A DNA stretch of 64,000 nt from Streptosporangium sp. NBC_01755 (GTDB lineage Bacteria > Actinomycetota > Actinomycetes > Streptosporangiales > Streptosporangiaceae), in assembly GCF_035917995.1 (NCBI RefSeq), contig NZ_CP109131.1, positions 2,790,001 through 2,854,000 on the forward strand, in the 5' to 3' direction. Shown in pieces: positions 8,891 to 16,381 of this stretch. Each line of letters begins with the position of its first letter. The first letter of the stretch is position 1. The notes beneath the pieces are model-generated. The model did no database searches. It was given only the letters and a program-made list of their open reading frames with translations, and was not told where the DNA came from. The translations under genes were made by a program, and so were the position numbers.

Positions 8891-9295
8891 TCAGGAGGCG
8901 GGTTTCTCGTCGGTCCAGCCGGCTTCGAGGATGGTCTGGGAGTGCCACACGGTGCCCGGCGCGAATCCGGCCTGCAGGCCGCCCGGCCGTACGACGACGC
9001 TGTCCCTGGCCAGTGCCCGCCCGGTCGCCTCGTCGAAGATCAGGCGGTTCCGCAGGATCCCCTCGCCGCCCTTGGCGTCCGCCTTCGCCCTGACCCGTTC
9101 CTCGATGGCGACGGCACTGCCGGTACGGCCCTCCGCGTCGACGACGTCACGGACGACCTCGATGGTCTCCAGATCGGCGAGCATCCGGAAGGCGGCACCG
9201 CGCACCTGCGGGGTGACCGGCATGTCGGTGATCAGCCCGACCGTGACGGCTCGTCCCCGGTCGTCCCGACGGTGCCGGAGATCCTGGAGCGGCTG
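8891..9295 (-). pseudogene. Relic of a CU044_5270-type membrane-associated protein
   Basis: On the minus strand a C-terminal segment of about 120 residues resembles CU044_5270-family proteins: VTPQVRGAAFRMLADLETIEVVRDVVDAEGRTGSAVA, read as TPQVRGAAFRMLADL then VVRDVVDAEGRTG, then LIFDEATGRALARDSVV. The family's N-terminal half, with an Arg-rich stretch and a membrane helix, is absent. Upstream of 9295 the frame turns into low-complexity Gly/Arg/Pro sequence typical of out-of-frame reading. No sigma factor gene, the usual partner of this family, is adjacent. I call it a 5'-truncated relic; a start inside cannot be excluded. Confidence 0.5.
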
Positions 9296-9505
9296 CGCGA
9301 CGTTCCCGGCGGCGCGGGACTGACCCGGGACGCGCTGACCCGGGCCGCGCTGGGCCGAGACCTCGGGTTGGGGGCCAGGCAGTCGCCGACCCAGGGGCGC
9401 CAGGCCTCGGGCGACGTCCCTGCGGGTCGCCTGGTAGCCCACCGGCGTCCGAGACGCTCCCGGGGCGGCGGGGTCCCAGGCCGCCGCCCCGGGAGCGGGT
9501 GCGGC

Positions 9506-10024
9506 TCAGGCCACGTCCGAGCTCAGATCGCCGTCGAAGACCTTGTCCAGGAAGCCCTCCAGGTTGACGACGGCTCGCATGATCCGTTCCTCGTTGCCGA
9601 GCGTCTCGAACCGCACGCCGAGCTCGGTCTTCTTCTTGTCCCGCACGTAGAGGGAGCAGGCCAGGTCGGCGCACATGTAGGTGCCGACCGTGTTGCCCTG
9701 GCGGCCCGCGGCGCCGACCCTGGGTGCGACGAACAGGGAGATCCCGGTGCCGGCGTGGGGTGTCACGCAGATCGAGCAGACCGTGCTCTTGGCGTAGCTC
9801 CTGCGCACATCCCGGGTGAGGCGCAGGGTGACGCCGACGAGCTCGCCGCGTCGCTCGGTGACCAGGTAGCCGCGGTCGGGCGCGCCGGGGTCGAGCCAGC
9901 CCAGGAAGTCAAGGTCGGCCCAGGGGATCTCCGACAGGCCCCTGGGCAGGTTGATCCTGCGCGCCTCCCCCTTGGAGCAGTTGACGAAGGATCCGCGTAT
10001 CTCCTTCTCACCGACCGGAATCAT
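9506..10024 (-). CDS. FBP domain protein (FusB-like elongation-factor-G-binding)
   Basis: The 172-residue product carries the FBP C-terminal treble-clef zinc-finger fold with two cysteine pairs, VCSICVTPHAG and YMCADLACSLYVR. FusB-type proteins bind elongation factor G and free it from the ribosome; in Staphylococcus they give fusidic acid tolerance. The actinobacterial members are housekeeping or stress proteins of unproven role. The protein starts MIPVGEKEIRG and is normal in length. It is transcribed toward the relic at 8891 and looks monocistronic. Confidence 0.8.
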   Translation of the reverse strand: MIPVGEKEIRGSFVNCSKGEARRINLPRGLSEIPWADLDFLGWLDPGAPDRGYLVTERRGELVGVTLRLTRDVRRSYAKSTVCSICVTPHAGTGISLFVAPRVGAAGRQGNTVGTYMCADLACSLYVRDKKKTELGVRFETLGNEERIMRAVVNLEGFLDKVFDGDLSSDVA

Positions 10025-10464
10025 GACTCACCTACTGTTGATCGACGCGTCTACTGGGCCCTGCCTGCGCGACCTGTGCCTCCGTCGGGGAGGGACAGGG
10101 CTCGGGCGACGCCGGCGAGCAAGCGTCCGGCCCCTGCCGGATCACCGTCTTTCCGGGCATCCAGCGCCGACCACTATCTCAGTGCGACATCAGTGACGTC
10201 GAATGCTTTTTCCCTAGATGCCGGTAGATCTACCAGGAGTTTCAGGACGGCGAGGACGCGGACCTGCCCGCGCCGCCACCACCATGCTCCTGGTCGGCGG
10301 GCACGCCCTGCTGCCCCTGGGCGTCGACCTGCCGTTCCGGGTGGGGCCCACCCCGGGCCTCCGGTCCGATCCTCTCCGAAGGCCCCTGTTCGCCGTACGG
10401 GCACTGCGGGGCGACGGGCGGGGACTTGTCAGCTTTTATCCGCACAGAGCACTACGCTCGGCAT
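10025..10464. other. Divergent spacer between FBP and DUF4262 genes
   Basis: The spacer holds promoters in both directions, but I cannot assign boxes with confidence. The open frames on either strand are low-complexity and lack ribosome sites. No RNA gene or repeat was seen. Confidence 0.45.
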
Positions 10465-11004
10465 ATGTCTGACCAGCCGGTATGCCACTGCCTGCTCTGC
10501 GTCGAGCAGGAGGTGGAGCTCGACGAGGCCGATCTCGCGATGCTGCGAAGCGTCCGGAACCGGGGGTGGGCGGTTGTCATGATCCCGGAGGACGAGGACG
10601 GTCCCGGCTGGGCGTTCACCGTCGGGCTGTGGCACACGCTCCGCTCCCCCGAGGTGGTCATGCTCGGCCTCCGGGTGGACGTGATGGGCAACTGCCTCAA
10701 CACCCTGGCCGACCAGATCGCCGCCGGACACCACCTGGTCGAGGGCCGGGAGCGGGACGACGTGATCAGGAACTATCCGGTCGTCGCGAAGACCGTGGAC
10801 ACCAGCTGGTACCGGTCGCTGTTCGGCACCGCGCTGCACTTCTACCAGCGGCCCCCGCTGCCCTTCATGGAGATCGTCTGGCCCGACGCCGCGGGCCGCT
10901 TCCCCTGGAACGACGGCTGCGCCCCGCGACTCCGGGAGCTCCAGCCCGCGCTCTGGATCCCCAAGGACGACCACGCCCCGGGCCCCTGGACCAAACTTCC
11001 CTGA
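10465..11004 (+). CDS. DUF4262 domain protein
   Basis: The 179-residue protein begins MSDQPVCHCLLC and matches DUF4262, a family of unknown function found mostly in actinobacteria and proteobacteria. The core NRGWAVVMIPEDEDGPGWAFTVGLWHT is seen as the parts GWAVVMIPEDEDGPG and FTVGLWHT. A CxCxxC motif at the N-terminus could bind metal, although it is outside the conserved core. The ATG at 10465 removes a 13-codon extension with no ribosome site. Confidence 0.75.
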   Translation: MSDQPVCHCLLCVEQEVELDEADLAMLRSVRNRGWAVVMIPEDEDGPGWAFTVGLWHTLRSPEVVMLGLRVDVMGNCLNTLADQIAAGHHLVEGRERDDVIRNYPVVAKTVDTSWYRSLFGTALHFYQRPPLPFMEIVWPDAAGRFPWNDGCAPRLRELQPALWIPKDDHAPGPWTKLP

Positions 11005-11054
11005 CGGAACCGCGGAGACGCCCCGAGGCCCCTGGCCCACCGTCGCCCTCCAGG

Positions 11055-11290
11055 GGACGCGCCGGAAATCGTACGACCACGGACCAGGCCGGGCCCTCAC
11101 CCGCATGGGAACCCGGGTGGACGCGCCGGAAATCGTACGACCGCGAACCAGGCCGAGTCGCCCGCGTGGAACCCGGATGGACGCGCCAGAAGCCGTACGG
11201 CCGCGGACCAGGCCGGGCACCTGGCCTCACCCGCGCGGGAAACGCGGGTGAATGCGCTGGAAGTCGTACGGCCGAGGACGGAGATCGCGA
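11055..11290. repeat. Four degenerate 60-70-bp direct repeats upstream of cydA
   Basis: Four copies of a unit beginning GACGCGCCGGAAATCGTACG start at 11055, 11120, 11180 and 11250. The spacings are 65, 60 and 70 bp and the copies differ by substitutions (for example GACGCGCCAGAAGCCGTACG). Each unit also contains ACCAGGCCG and a CGGGTG-like tail. The array fills nearly all of the 348-bp gap between the DUF4262 gene and cydA, so it lies where the cydA promoter should be. Function is unknown. Confidence 0.75.
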
Positions 11291-11352
11291 CTCCTGGAGT
11301 ACAACGGGTACCTCCCGGTGAGGGACGCGCGGGCGGTGATCGCGCCGGAAGC

Positions 11353-12609
11353 ATGAGCGACATGGAGACGCTCGATCTCGCCCGCCTGCAGTTCGCCGTG
11401 ACCTCGGGGGCACACTTCCTGTTCGTGGCCCTCACCCTCGGCCTGGCCACGCTGCTGGCGATCACGCAGACCCGGGCGACGCTGACGCGCTCCGAGGTGC
11501 ACCTGCGGATGACCCGGTTCTGGGGACGGCTGTATGTGATCAACTACGCGATGGGCATCCTCACCGGGCTGGTGATGGAGTTCCAGCTCGGGATGGCCTG
11601 GAGCGGGCTGACGCACTTCGCGGGGAACGTGTTCGGCGCCTCCCTGGCGATGGAGACCCTCGTCGCCTTCTTCATCGAGTCGACGTTCCTGGGCCTGTGG
11701 ATCTTCGGCTGGGACCGGCTGAACCGCTGGGCGCACCTGGCCGTGATCTGGGTGGTCACGCTCACCGCCTACGCCTCGGCGTACTGGGTCCTCGTCGCCA
11801 ACGGCTTTCTACAGAACCCGGTCGGCGCCGAGGTCGTGGACGGGGCGCTGCGGCTCACCGACGCGGCGGCGGTGCTCACCAACCCCGAGGCGCTCCTCGC
11901 GTTCGCCCACATCCTCTCCGGTGCCCTGGTGACCGCCGGGTTCTTCCTCGCCGGGGTGAGCGCCTACCACCTGCGCCGCGGGACGGCCGAGCAGGAGTTC
12001 TTCCGCAGGTCCCTGCGGATCGGCGTGTTCACCACGCTGCCCGCGCTGCTGGCCAACGCCGCGTTCGGCGGCGTGCAGTTCCCTGCCCTCCAGCCGATGA
12101 AGAGAGCCGTCTTCGGCGGGCGGGAGGCGGAGATCGATCGGTTGCAGGCCGAGATGGTCACCGCCTACGGTCCGGGGGACTACATCCCGCCCGTCGCGGC
12201 GACACGGGTCGGCGCCATCGTCATGCTGGCTGTCTTCACGGTGCTGCTGCTCGTGTCGATGCTGAGCGTCCTGCTCGCCTCGTTCCGCCGGATGATCCTG
12301 GGGTCGCGGGCCTGGCACGTGCTGCTGATCGCGATGATCCCGCTGCCGTTCGTCTCCATGATCGCCGGCTGGGTGTTCAGGGAGGTGGGCCGCCAGCCCT
12401 GGATGGTGAACGGCCTGCTGAAAACCGAGGACGCGCTGAGCGACCTGTCCCCGGGCACGATCTGGTTCTCGCTGGTCGCCTTCATCGCGCTCTCCGTCCT
12501 GCTGATGGCCGTCAACACCTGGATCCTGGCGCGCAGCGCCCGCCAGGGCCCCGAGGCGCCCGCCACCGGCACCGCCCCGGCTGAACCGCTCCCGGTCCTG
12601 GCCTTCTGA
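11353..12609 (+). CDS. cydA: Cytochrome bd ubiquinol/menaquinol oxidase subunit I
   Basis: CydA is the haem-bearing quinol-oxidising subunit of the high-affinity bd oxidase. The 418-residue product shows LARLQFAVTSGAHFLFV with the His ligand near residue 19, and LVMEFQLGMAWS, ESTFLGLWIFGWDRL, ILVANG-like WVLVANGFLQNP, AHILSGALV (second His) and GRQPWMVNG near the C-terminus. It is shorter than E. coli CydA because the Q-loop region is compact, as in many Gram-positive enzymes. The start at 11353 matches the family N-terminus although its ribosome site (GGAAG) is weak. Its partner cydB lies 1.47 kb downstream, separated by a TnpB element. Confidence 0.93.
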   Translation: MSDMETLDLARLQFAVTSGAHFLFVALTLGLATLLAITQTRATLTRSEVHLRMTRFWGRLYVINYAMGILTGLVMEFQLGMAWSGLTHFAGNVFGASLAMETLVAFFIESTFLGLWIFGWDRLNRWAHLAVIWVVTLTAYASAYWVLVANGFLQNPVGAEVVDGALRLTDAAAVLTNPEALLAFAHILSGALVTAGFFLAGVSAYHLRRGTAEQEFFRRSLRIGVFTTLPALLANAAFGGVQFPALQPMKRAVFGGREAEIDRLQAEMVTAYGPGDYIPPVAATRVGAIVMLAVFTVLLLVSMLSVLLASFRRMILGSRAWHVLLIAMIPLPFVSMIAGWVFREVGRQPWMVNGLLKTEDALSDLSPGTIWFSLVAFIALSVLLMAVNTWILARSARQGPEAPATGTAPAEPLPVLAF

Positions 12610-12636
12610 CAGATCTCGGTCCTGGCCTTCTAACAG
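12593..12636 (+). repeat. Duplicated 20-bp end of cydA
   Basis: CGGTCCTGGCCTTCTGACAG at 12593-12612 contains the last codons and stop of cydA. It recurs with one change at 12617-12636, a 24-bp period. This short duplication sits at the edge of the inserted TnpB element. Confidence 0.8.
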
Positions 12637-12679
12637 CCCGTTCTCTGGCCCCTCCCGGCCTTCGCAAAGGGACATCGAT

Positions 12680-12900
12680 GTGACTCCTCCGCTCCCTGAA
12701 GGGAGCGGCTTCTCGCTAAGCCGCTCGCGCAGCTTCACGAAGGGCAAGCCCTGCCCTGAGAATATTGATCGCCGCGTTCACATCGGCGTGCGCGCTGTGC
12801 CCGCATGCCGTACAGGCGAACTCGGCCTGGGTACGGCGGTTCTCCTTCGTGCAATGCCCGCACCGCGAGCAGGTGCGGGAGGTGTGGGCGGGATTCACCG
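12680..12900 (-). ncRNA. Putative TnpB guide RNA (omega RNA/reRNA) overlapping the tnpB 3' end
   Basis: In characterised IS200/IS605 TnpB systems the guide RNA scaffold overlaps the 3' end of tnpB and runs to the element's right end, where flanking DNA supplies the guide. Here the equivalent region ends in the 8-bp GC hairpin at 12689-12708. The guide would therefore come from sequence just outside, near the duplicated cydA tail. This is placed by analogy, not by a recognised covariance pattern. Confidence 0.35.
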
Positions 12901-13915
12901 CGATCAGCTCTCGACCGGCGCTTTCAGCCTTGTACGACAGGATCGTCAGGAACACCCCCCACCCCGCGTCCAGGATGCTGCGGTTCAGACCCGACTTCGC
13001 CGCACCGCCGTTGGGCAGATACCCACCCTCGCCATCGGGCCTCGGGGCGGCGCGCCTGGTCATGTTCGTGACACGCAGGTCCTCGTGGGCGATCACGTCA
13101 TAGCCGCCGACCAAGGTCAGTGCGGCTTTGTGCGCCCCGTCCAGACGCCTGCGGCGCACCTGGGCGTGCAGTGCGGCGACGCGGGCCACCTGCTTGCGGC
13201 GTCGCGTCGAGCCGCGCTTCTTACGTGCCAGGTCCCGCTGTGCCCTGGCGAGCCGGTCGGCGGAGACGGCCAGGTGCCGCGGGTTGTCCAAAGGGTCGCC
13301 GTCGCTGGTGGTGACCAGCGACGCCACCCCCAGGTCGATGCCCACCGCCTTCCCGGTCGCGGGCAACGGCTCGGCGGGCACGTCGTCACACGACAGGATC
13401 ACATACCAGCGCGAGCCCTCCCGCTTGACACTGATCGTCTTCACTGTGCCGCGTACTGGCCGGTGCCGGTGCACCCGGACGTGGCCGACACCTTGCAGGC
13501 GGACGTAGGTGGCGCTGGGGTGTTCGGGCTGGGAGTCCCAGCCGCAGCCGTCGCCGTCCCTGGGCCACTCGACGGTGTCGAACCATCCCTTGCCCTTGAA
13601 GCGGGGGAAGCCCGCCTTCCCGCCCGTCTTGAGACGCCGGAAGAAAGCTTGAAACGCCTTGTCCAGGCGGCGCAGGGTGGCCTGCTGAGAGGAGAACGAC
13701 CACCGGCCCTGCCCACCGGTGTCCTCTGCGCGGATGTCCTTCAACTCCGCCGACTGGTCGCCGTACCTCACACTCACCCCCGCCTTGGCGTAGGCGGTGC
13801 GGCGGTGCTCCAGCGCGGCGTTGTACAGGGCGCGGTGGTCGTCCAAACAGGCGGTCAACGCGATCACATGCCCTGCGGTGGGGCGCAACAGGAACTTGTA
13901 GGACCTGCGCATCAC
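12716..13915 (-). CDS. tnpB: TnpB RNA-guided endonuclease/transposon-associated protein
   Basis: The 399-residue protein is a complete TnpB. It has the N-terminal YKFLLRPTAGH region, the first RuvC acid in GIDLGVASLVTT, the Glu in IAHEDLRV, a four-cysteine zinc ribbon (CSRCG and CTACGH) and the last RuvC Asp in HADVNAAINI. All catalytic residues are kept, so it may be active as a guide-directed nuclease, as shown for Deinococcus ISDra2 TnpB. It lies antisense to the cyd genes. No frameshift or stop interrupts it, so the insertion could be recent or selected. Confidence 0.92.
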   Translation of the reverse strand: MMRRSYKFLLRPTAGHVIALTACLDDHRALYNAALEHRRTAYAKAGVSVRYGDQSAELKDIRAEDTGGQGRWSFSSQQATLRRLDKAFQAFFRRLKTGGKAGFPRFKGKGWFDTVEWPRDGDGCGWDSQPEHPSATYVRLQGVGHVRVHRHRPVRGTVKTISVKREGSRWYVILSCDDVPAEPLPATGKAVGIDLGVASLVTTSDGDPLDNPRHLAVSADRLARAQRDLARKKRGSTRRRKQVARVAALHAQVRRRRLDGAHKAALTLVGGYDVIAHEDLRVTNMTRRAAPRPDGEGGYLPNGGAAKSGLNRSILDAGWGVFLTILSYKAESAGRELIAVNPAHTSRTCSRCGHCTKENRRTQAEFACTACGHSAHADVNAAINILRAGLALREAARAA

Positions 13916-14079
13916 ACCACCACCCTCACTGGAACTCCTGTTCCCACCGTATCGAATGTCGAAAAGAGGCGACGCGGAATGCGCAGACCTGACAGGTCAC
14001 CACACGCTCGGGCCTGGGCGGCCCTCCCGCTCCCGATTCCCCCGTCGCCTGAAAGCAACGATCCCCTCGGGAGAGTCTG

Positions 14080-14826
14080 ATGGAAATCGCCCTGCTCGCG
14101 TTCTTCGCGGTCGGCTACTTCGTCCTCGCGGGCGCGGATCTCGGGGTCGGCATGCTCCTGCCGTATCTCGGCCGCACCCCCGAGGAGCGCGGCCGGGTGC
14201 TCGCCTCCATCACCCCGTTCTTCCTGACGAACGAGGTCTGGCTGGTCACGGCGGTGGGCGTAATGGTCGGCGCGTTCCCCGTGCTGGAGGGGGAGATGCT
14301 CAGCGGGCTGTACCTGCCGTTCGCCGCGCTGCTGCTCGGCTGGGTCGCCCGTGACGCGGGGATCTGGCTGCGCGGGCAGGTGGATCGGGTCGCCTGGCGG
14401 GCCTGGTGTGAGGGCGCAGTGGTCGTGGGCAGCTGGGTGGCGGTGCTGAGCTGGGGGTTCATCCTCGTCGGGATGGGCGACGGGTTCACCGTCGGTCTCG
14501 GTGCGCTGGTCGCCGCTCCGCTGGGTGCCGTCCTGTTCGCCGCCCACGGGCTGGCGCTGGCCGGGCTCCGGCTCGAAGGCGCCCCTCGGCAGAGGGCACG
14601 GCGGTTCGCCGGACCCTCTGGTGGGCGTACGGTCTACGCTCTGACGTCGGTCGGGATGGCTCTGGCCTGTCTGCTGGCCGGAGCCCGCCTGCCACTGGCG
14701 GAGAACCTGGCGGATCCGGCGACGCTCGCCCTGCTCACTCCCTCGATGCTGCTGCTCACTCCCCTGCTGGTGGCGTCACAGGTGTGGCTGTGGTGGCTCT
14801 TCGGCCGCGTCCAGGTCAGGCAGTGA
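14080..14826 (+). CDS. cydB: Cytochrome bd oxidase subunit II, short form
   Basis: The 248-residue membrane protein begins MEIALLAFFAVGYFVLAGADLGVGML, the CydB N-terminal pattern (GYFVLAGADLGVG), with further matches FFLTNEVWLV and LGWVARDAGIWLRG. Typical CydB is about 330-380 residues, so about one quarter of the C-terminal half is missing or condensed. No trailing CydB-like sequence is seen in other frames, so this looks like a natural short variant. GGGAG precedes the ATG by 6 bases. Because TnpB separates it from cydA, it needs read-through of about 1.4 kb or its own promoter. Confidence 0.85.
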   Translation: MEIALLAFFAVGYFVLAGADLGVGMLLPYLGRTPEERGRVLASITPFFLTNEVWLVTAVGVMVGAFPVLEGEMLSGLYLPFAALLLGWVARDAGIWLRGQVDRVAWRAWCEGAVVVGSWVAVLSWGFILVGMGDGFTVGLGALVAAPLGAVLFAAHGLALAGLRLEGAPRQRARRFAGPSGGRTVYALTSVGMALACLLAGARLPLAENLADPATLALLTPSMLLLTPLLVASQVWLWWLFGRVQVRQ

Positions 14827-14926
14827 TCATGAAAGCCAGCCCGAGCAGCACTACTACGGGGATGACCCAGACCACGGCCTCGATTGCGAACTCCTTGTAC
14901 ACGGCGAGCTTCTCCCTTTGATGCAT
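14816..14926 (-). CDS. Possible single-helix micro-membrane protein antisense to the cydB end
   Basis: A 36-codon frame on the minus strand encodes a short charged N-terminus (MHQREKLAVYKEF) and one strongly hydrophobic helix (VVWVIPVVVLLGLAFMI). It overlaps the last 11 bases of cydB. An internal GTG, nine bases after an AAAGGGAG, may be the true start and would give a 28-residue peptide. Its helix and ribosome site argue for a real small protein. CydX-like oxidase peptides are similar in size, but this one is on the opposite strand. No homology is recognised. Confidence 0.35.
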   Translation of the reverse strand: MHQREKLAVYKEFAIEAVVWVIPVVVLLGLAFMITA

Positions 14927-14991
14927 GAAAGCGGTGATGCGCAGCATATGCGCACCTGGAGGCATCCACACACCCGGGTTGGCGGCCTGCC

Positions 14992-15308
14992 TCAGGCGGG
15001 CGAGGAGGCCAGGTAGTGGAAGCTCGGTTTCGGATGCATCAGGAAGTCATGGTGAGAGATGTTCCAGGCGTAGGCGCCCGCCATGGTGAACTCCACCCGG
15101 TCACCGGGCCTCAGTGCGACCGGGCGTGGGCGTCGAGCTCGGCCAGGTCGTAGACATAGGCGGGCAGCCGCCCGGCGAGGACCGGCACCGAGGGCCGCGT
15201 CGCGGCTGTGGCCGTGGCTGTCACTGCGGCTGCGGCTGCGGCTGCGGCTGCGGCTGCGGCTGTCACTGCGGCCGTGGCTGTGGCTGTCACTGCGGCTGCG
15301 ATTGTCAC
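14992..15308 (-). pseudogene. Collapsed type III PLP-dependent decarboxylase with Ala-repeat insertion
   Basis: Only the two ends of an ornithine/diaminopimelate-decarboxylase-fold enzyme remain. The N-terminal frame gives RLPAYVYDLAELDAHARS, the family's first strand, and then stops. Shifted by one base, the next frame gives LRPGDRVEFTMAGAYAWNIS and HHDFLMHPKPSFHYL, the family's C-terminus. About 300 or more internal codons, including the PLP lysine, are missing at the junction near 15111. The 5' end keeps a GTG start with GGAGAG 6 bases upstream, followed by an alanine/threonine run from GCN repeats. I infer deletion and decay. Confidence 0.6.
15197..15308. repeat. GGCTGC/TGTCAC microsatellite-like repeat
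   Basis: The plus strand shows a run of GGCTGC hexamers interspersed with TGTCACTGC. On the minus strand it codes mainly for alanine, with Val-Thr-Ala interruptions. It lies in the N-terminal extension of the decarboxylase relic. Confidence 0.75.
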
Positions 15309-15374
15309 TGCGTTCTCTCCGATCTCGACGTGAGCGTGACGGTTGTGACCGGCCCGAGCCCGAGGGCGGGTCGC

Positions 15375-16181
15375 TTAGAACTCGTCGTACCCGGAGACCT
15401 GGCCGATCGAGAAGACGTGCCTGTTCGCGGCGCAGATCGTCTCCAGGACGTGGACGGGCGTGTCCTCGCTGGAGTAACCGGCTCGAAGGACCTGCACGAC
15501 CCACTCCCCCGGTTCGAGTTCCAGGGTCTCGTACTCGAAGGATGTCGGCGGGCGAGCCGTCAGATCCTCCTCCGCATGACCGAAGGCGTGACCGAGGGCG
15601 ACCAGTGCCGACTGGAGCGACGGCTTGACGAACTCGGGTTCGGCGATGCGCGTCCTCCCGAACAGGTCCACCCGGAAGTAGCTGGTGGCGATCCGCACCG
15701 GAACCTCGTTGGCCGTCATCATCTTCCGGCGGGCGATCACCTCGGCGCCGGGTTCGACGCGCAGGCAGGCCGCCACGTGATCACTCGCCGGCTCCGGGCC
15801 GACATAGAGCATTCTGCGGTCCGGCCTGATCCCCTGCCGCTCCGCCTCGACGAGAAAGAGGGACGCGGAGGCGCGCACGGCGGGGTCGGTCGGCAGCGCC
15901 CGCCGCACCAGAACCTTTGGCGCGCGGGCCGCCGCCCCCTCGGGGGTGCGGGCCGTCGGCCCCTTCCTCATCTGGGATATACGACCGGGAGAGACGCCCA
16001 GGCGTGCCCCGATCTCCTCCAGGCCCATGCCGGAATCACGAGCCTCGGCGATCGCCTGGCGACGCATCTTTGCCGCTTCCTCGACAAGCTCCTGCTCCTC
16101 GGTCATGAGACGACCCAGAAGCCGTGCACGCTCAATGGGGTCACTCAGCCCGGAAACATCACGCAGCGTCTTCAGATCCAT
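15375..16181 (-). CDS. HTH-UTRA transcriptional regulator with non-classical N-terminal HTH
   Basis: The 268-residue protein has an N-terminal helical region with an HTH, LEEIGARLGVSPGRISQMRKG at about residues 53-73 (seen as EEIGARLGVSPGRISQM). It is followed from about residue 110 by a UTRA ligand-sensing domain (VRIATSYFRVDLFG, EYETLELEPGEWVVQVLR). Classical GntR/HutC regulators have a winged helix in front of UTRA; here the HTH looks more like a sigma-region-4 or XRE type. The start at 16181 has AGGAGG 9 bases upstream. The ligand is unknown. It lies upstream of, and on the same strand as, the decarboxylase relic, a possible former target. Confidence 0.8.
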   Translation of the reverse strand: MDLKTLRDVSGLSDPIERARLLGRLMTEEQELVEEAAKMRRQAIAEARDSGMGLEEIGARLGVSPGRISQMRKGPTARTPEGAAARAPKVLVRRALPTDPAVRASASLFLVEAERQGIRPDRRMLYVGPEPASDHVAACLRVEPGAEVIARRKMMTANEVPVRIATSYFRVDLFGRTRIAEPEFVKPSLQSALVALGHAFGHAEEDLTARPPTSFEYETLELEPGEWVVQVLRAGYSSEDTPVHVLETICAANRHVFSIGQVSGYDEF

Positions 16182-16381
16182 CGGGGACCGCCTCCTCTCG
16201 CTCGACACCGAGTGGAATTTTAGCCCCCCTACAGCAAGAGGATCCGCAGTCGAACCTCTCGCCGGGGCGGGCCGGATTCCAGCGCCCGGCAGCACGGGCG
16301 GGAATTCGGGTCGACCTCCCCCAAAATGGCGATGATAACCGAATGTAATATTGCGACTACATCCAAAGGAGGCTGTTGACG

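Larger units (their letters stand above)
12665..13960 (-). mobile_element. IS605/IS1341-type element carrying only tnpB, inserted between cydA and cydB
   Basis: A full-length tnpB on the minus strand occupies the space between cydA and cydB. Next to the tnpB 3' end is a perfect hairpin, CCGCTCCC-TGAA-GGGAGCGG at 12689-12708, like the right-end hairpin of IS200/IS605 elements. No tnpA transposase is present. The limits given are approximate; the left end was not resolved. The tnpB 3' end and hairpin probably also specify the guide RNA (reRNA or omega RNA). Confidence 0.65.

Noticed and set aside
8891..9442. Reading the whole 183-codon frame as one complete gene
   Set aside because: Only the last ~120 codons resemble a protein family; the upstream part is low-complexity sequence typical of a wrong frame.
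11055..11290. CRISPR or rRNA-like repeat cluster
   Set aside because: Units are degenerate, of unequal spacing and without conserved direct repeats plus spacers.
12716..13915. Cas12-type effector
   Set aside because: At 399 residues with no REC expansion, CRISPR array or adaptation genes, it is TnpB rather than a Cas12.
15111..15308. A standalone alanine-rich peptide gene
   Set aside because: Its C-terminal part is the first strand of a PLP decarboxylase and the missing C-terminus follows in the next frame, so it is a pseudogene piece.
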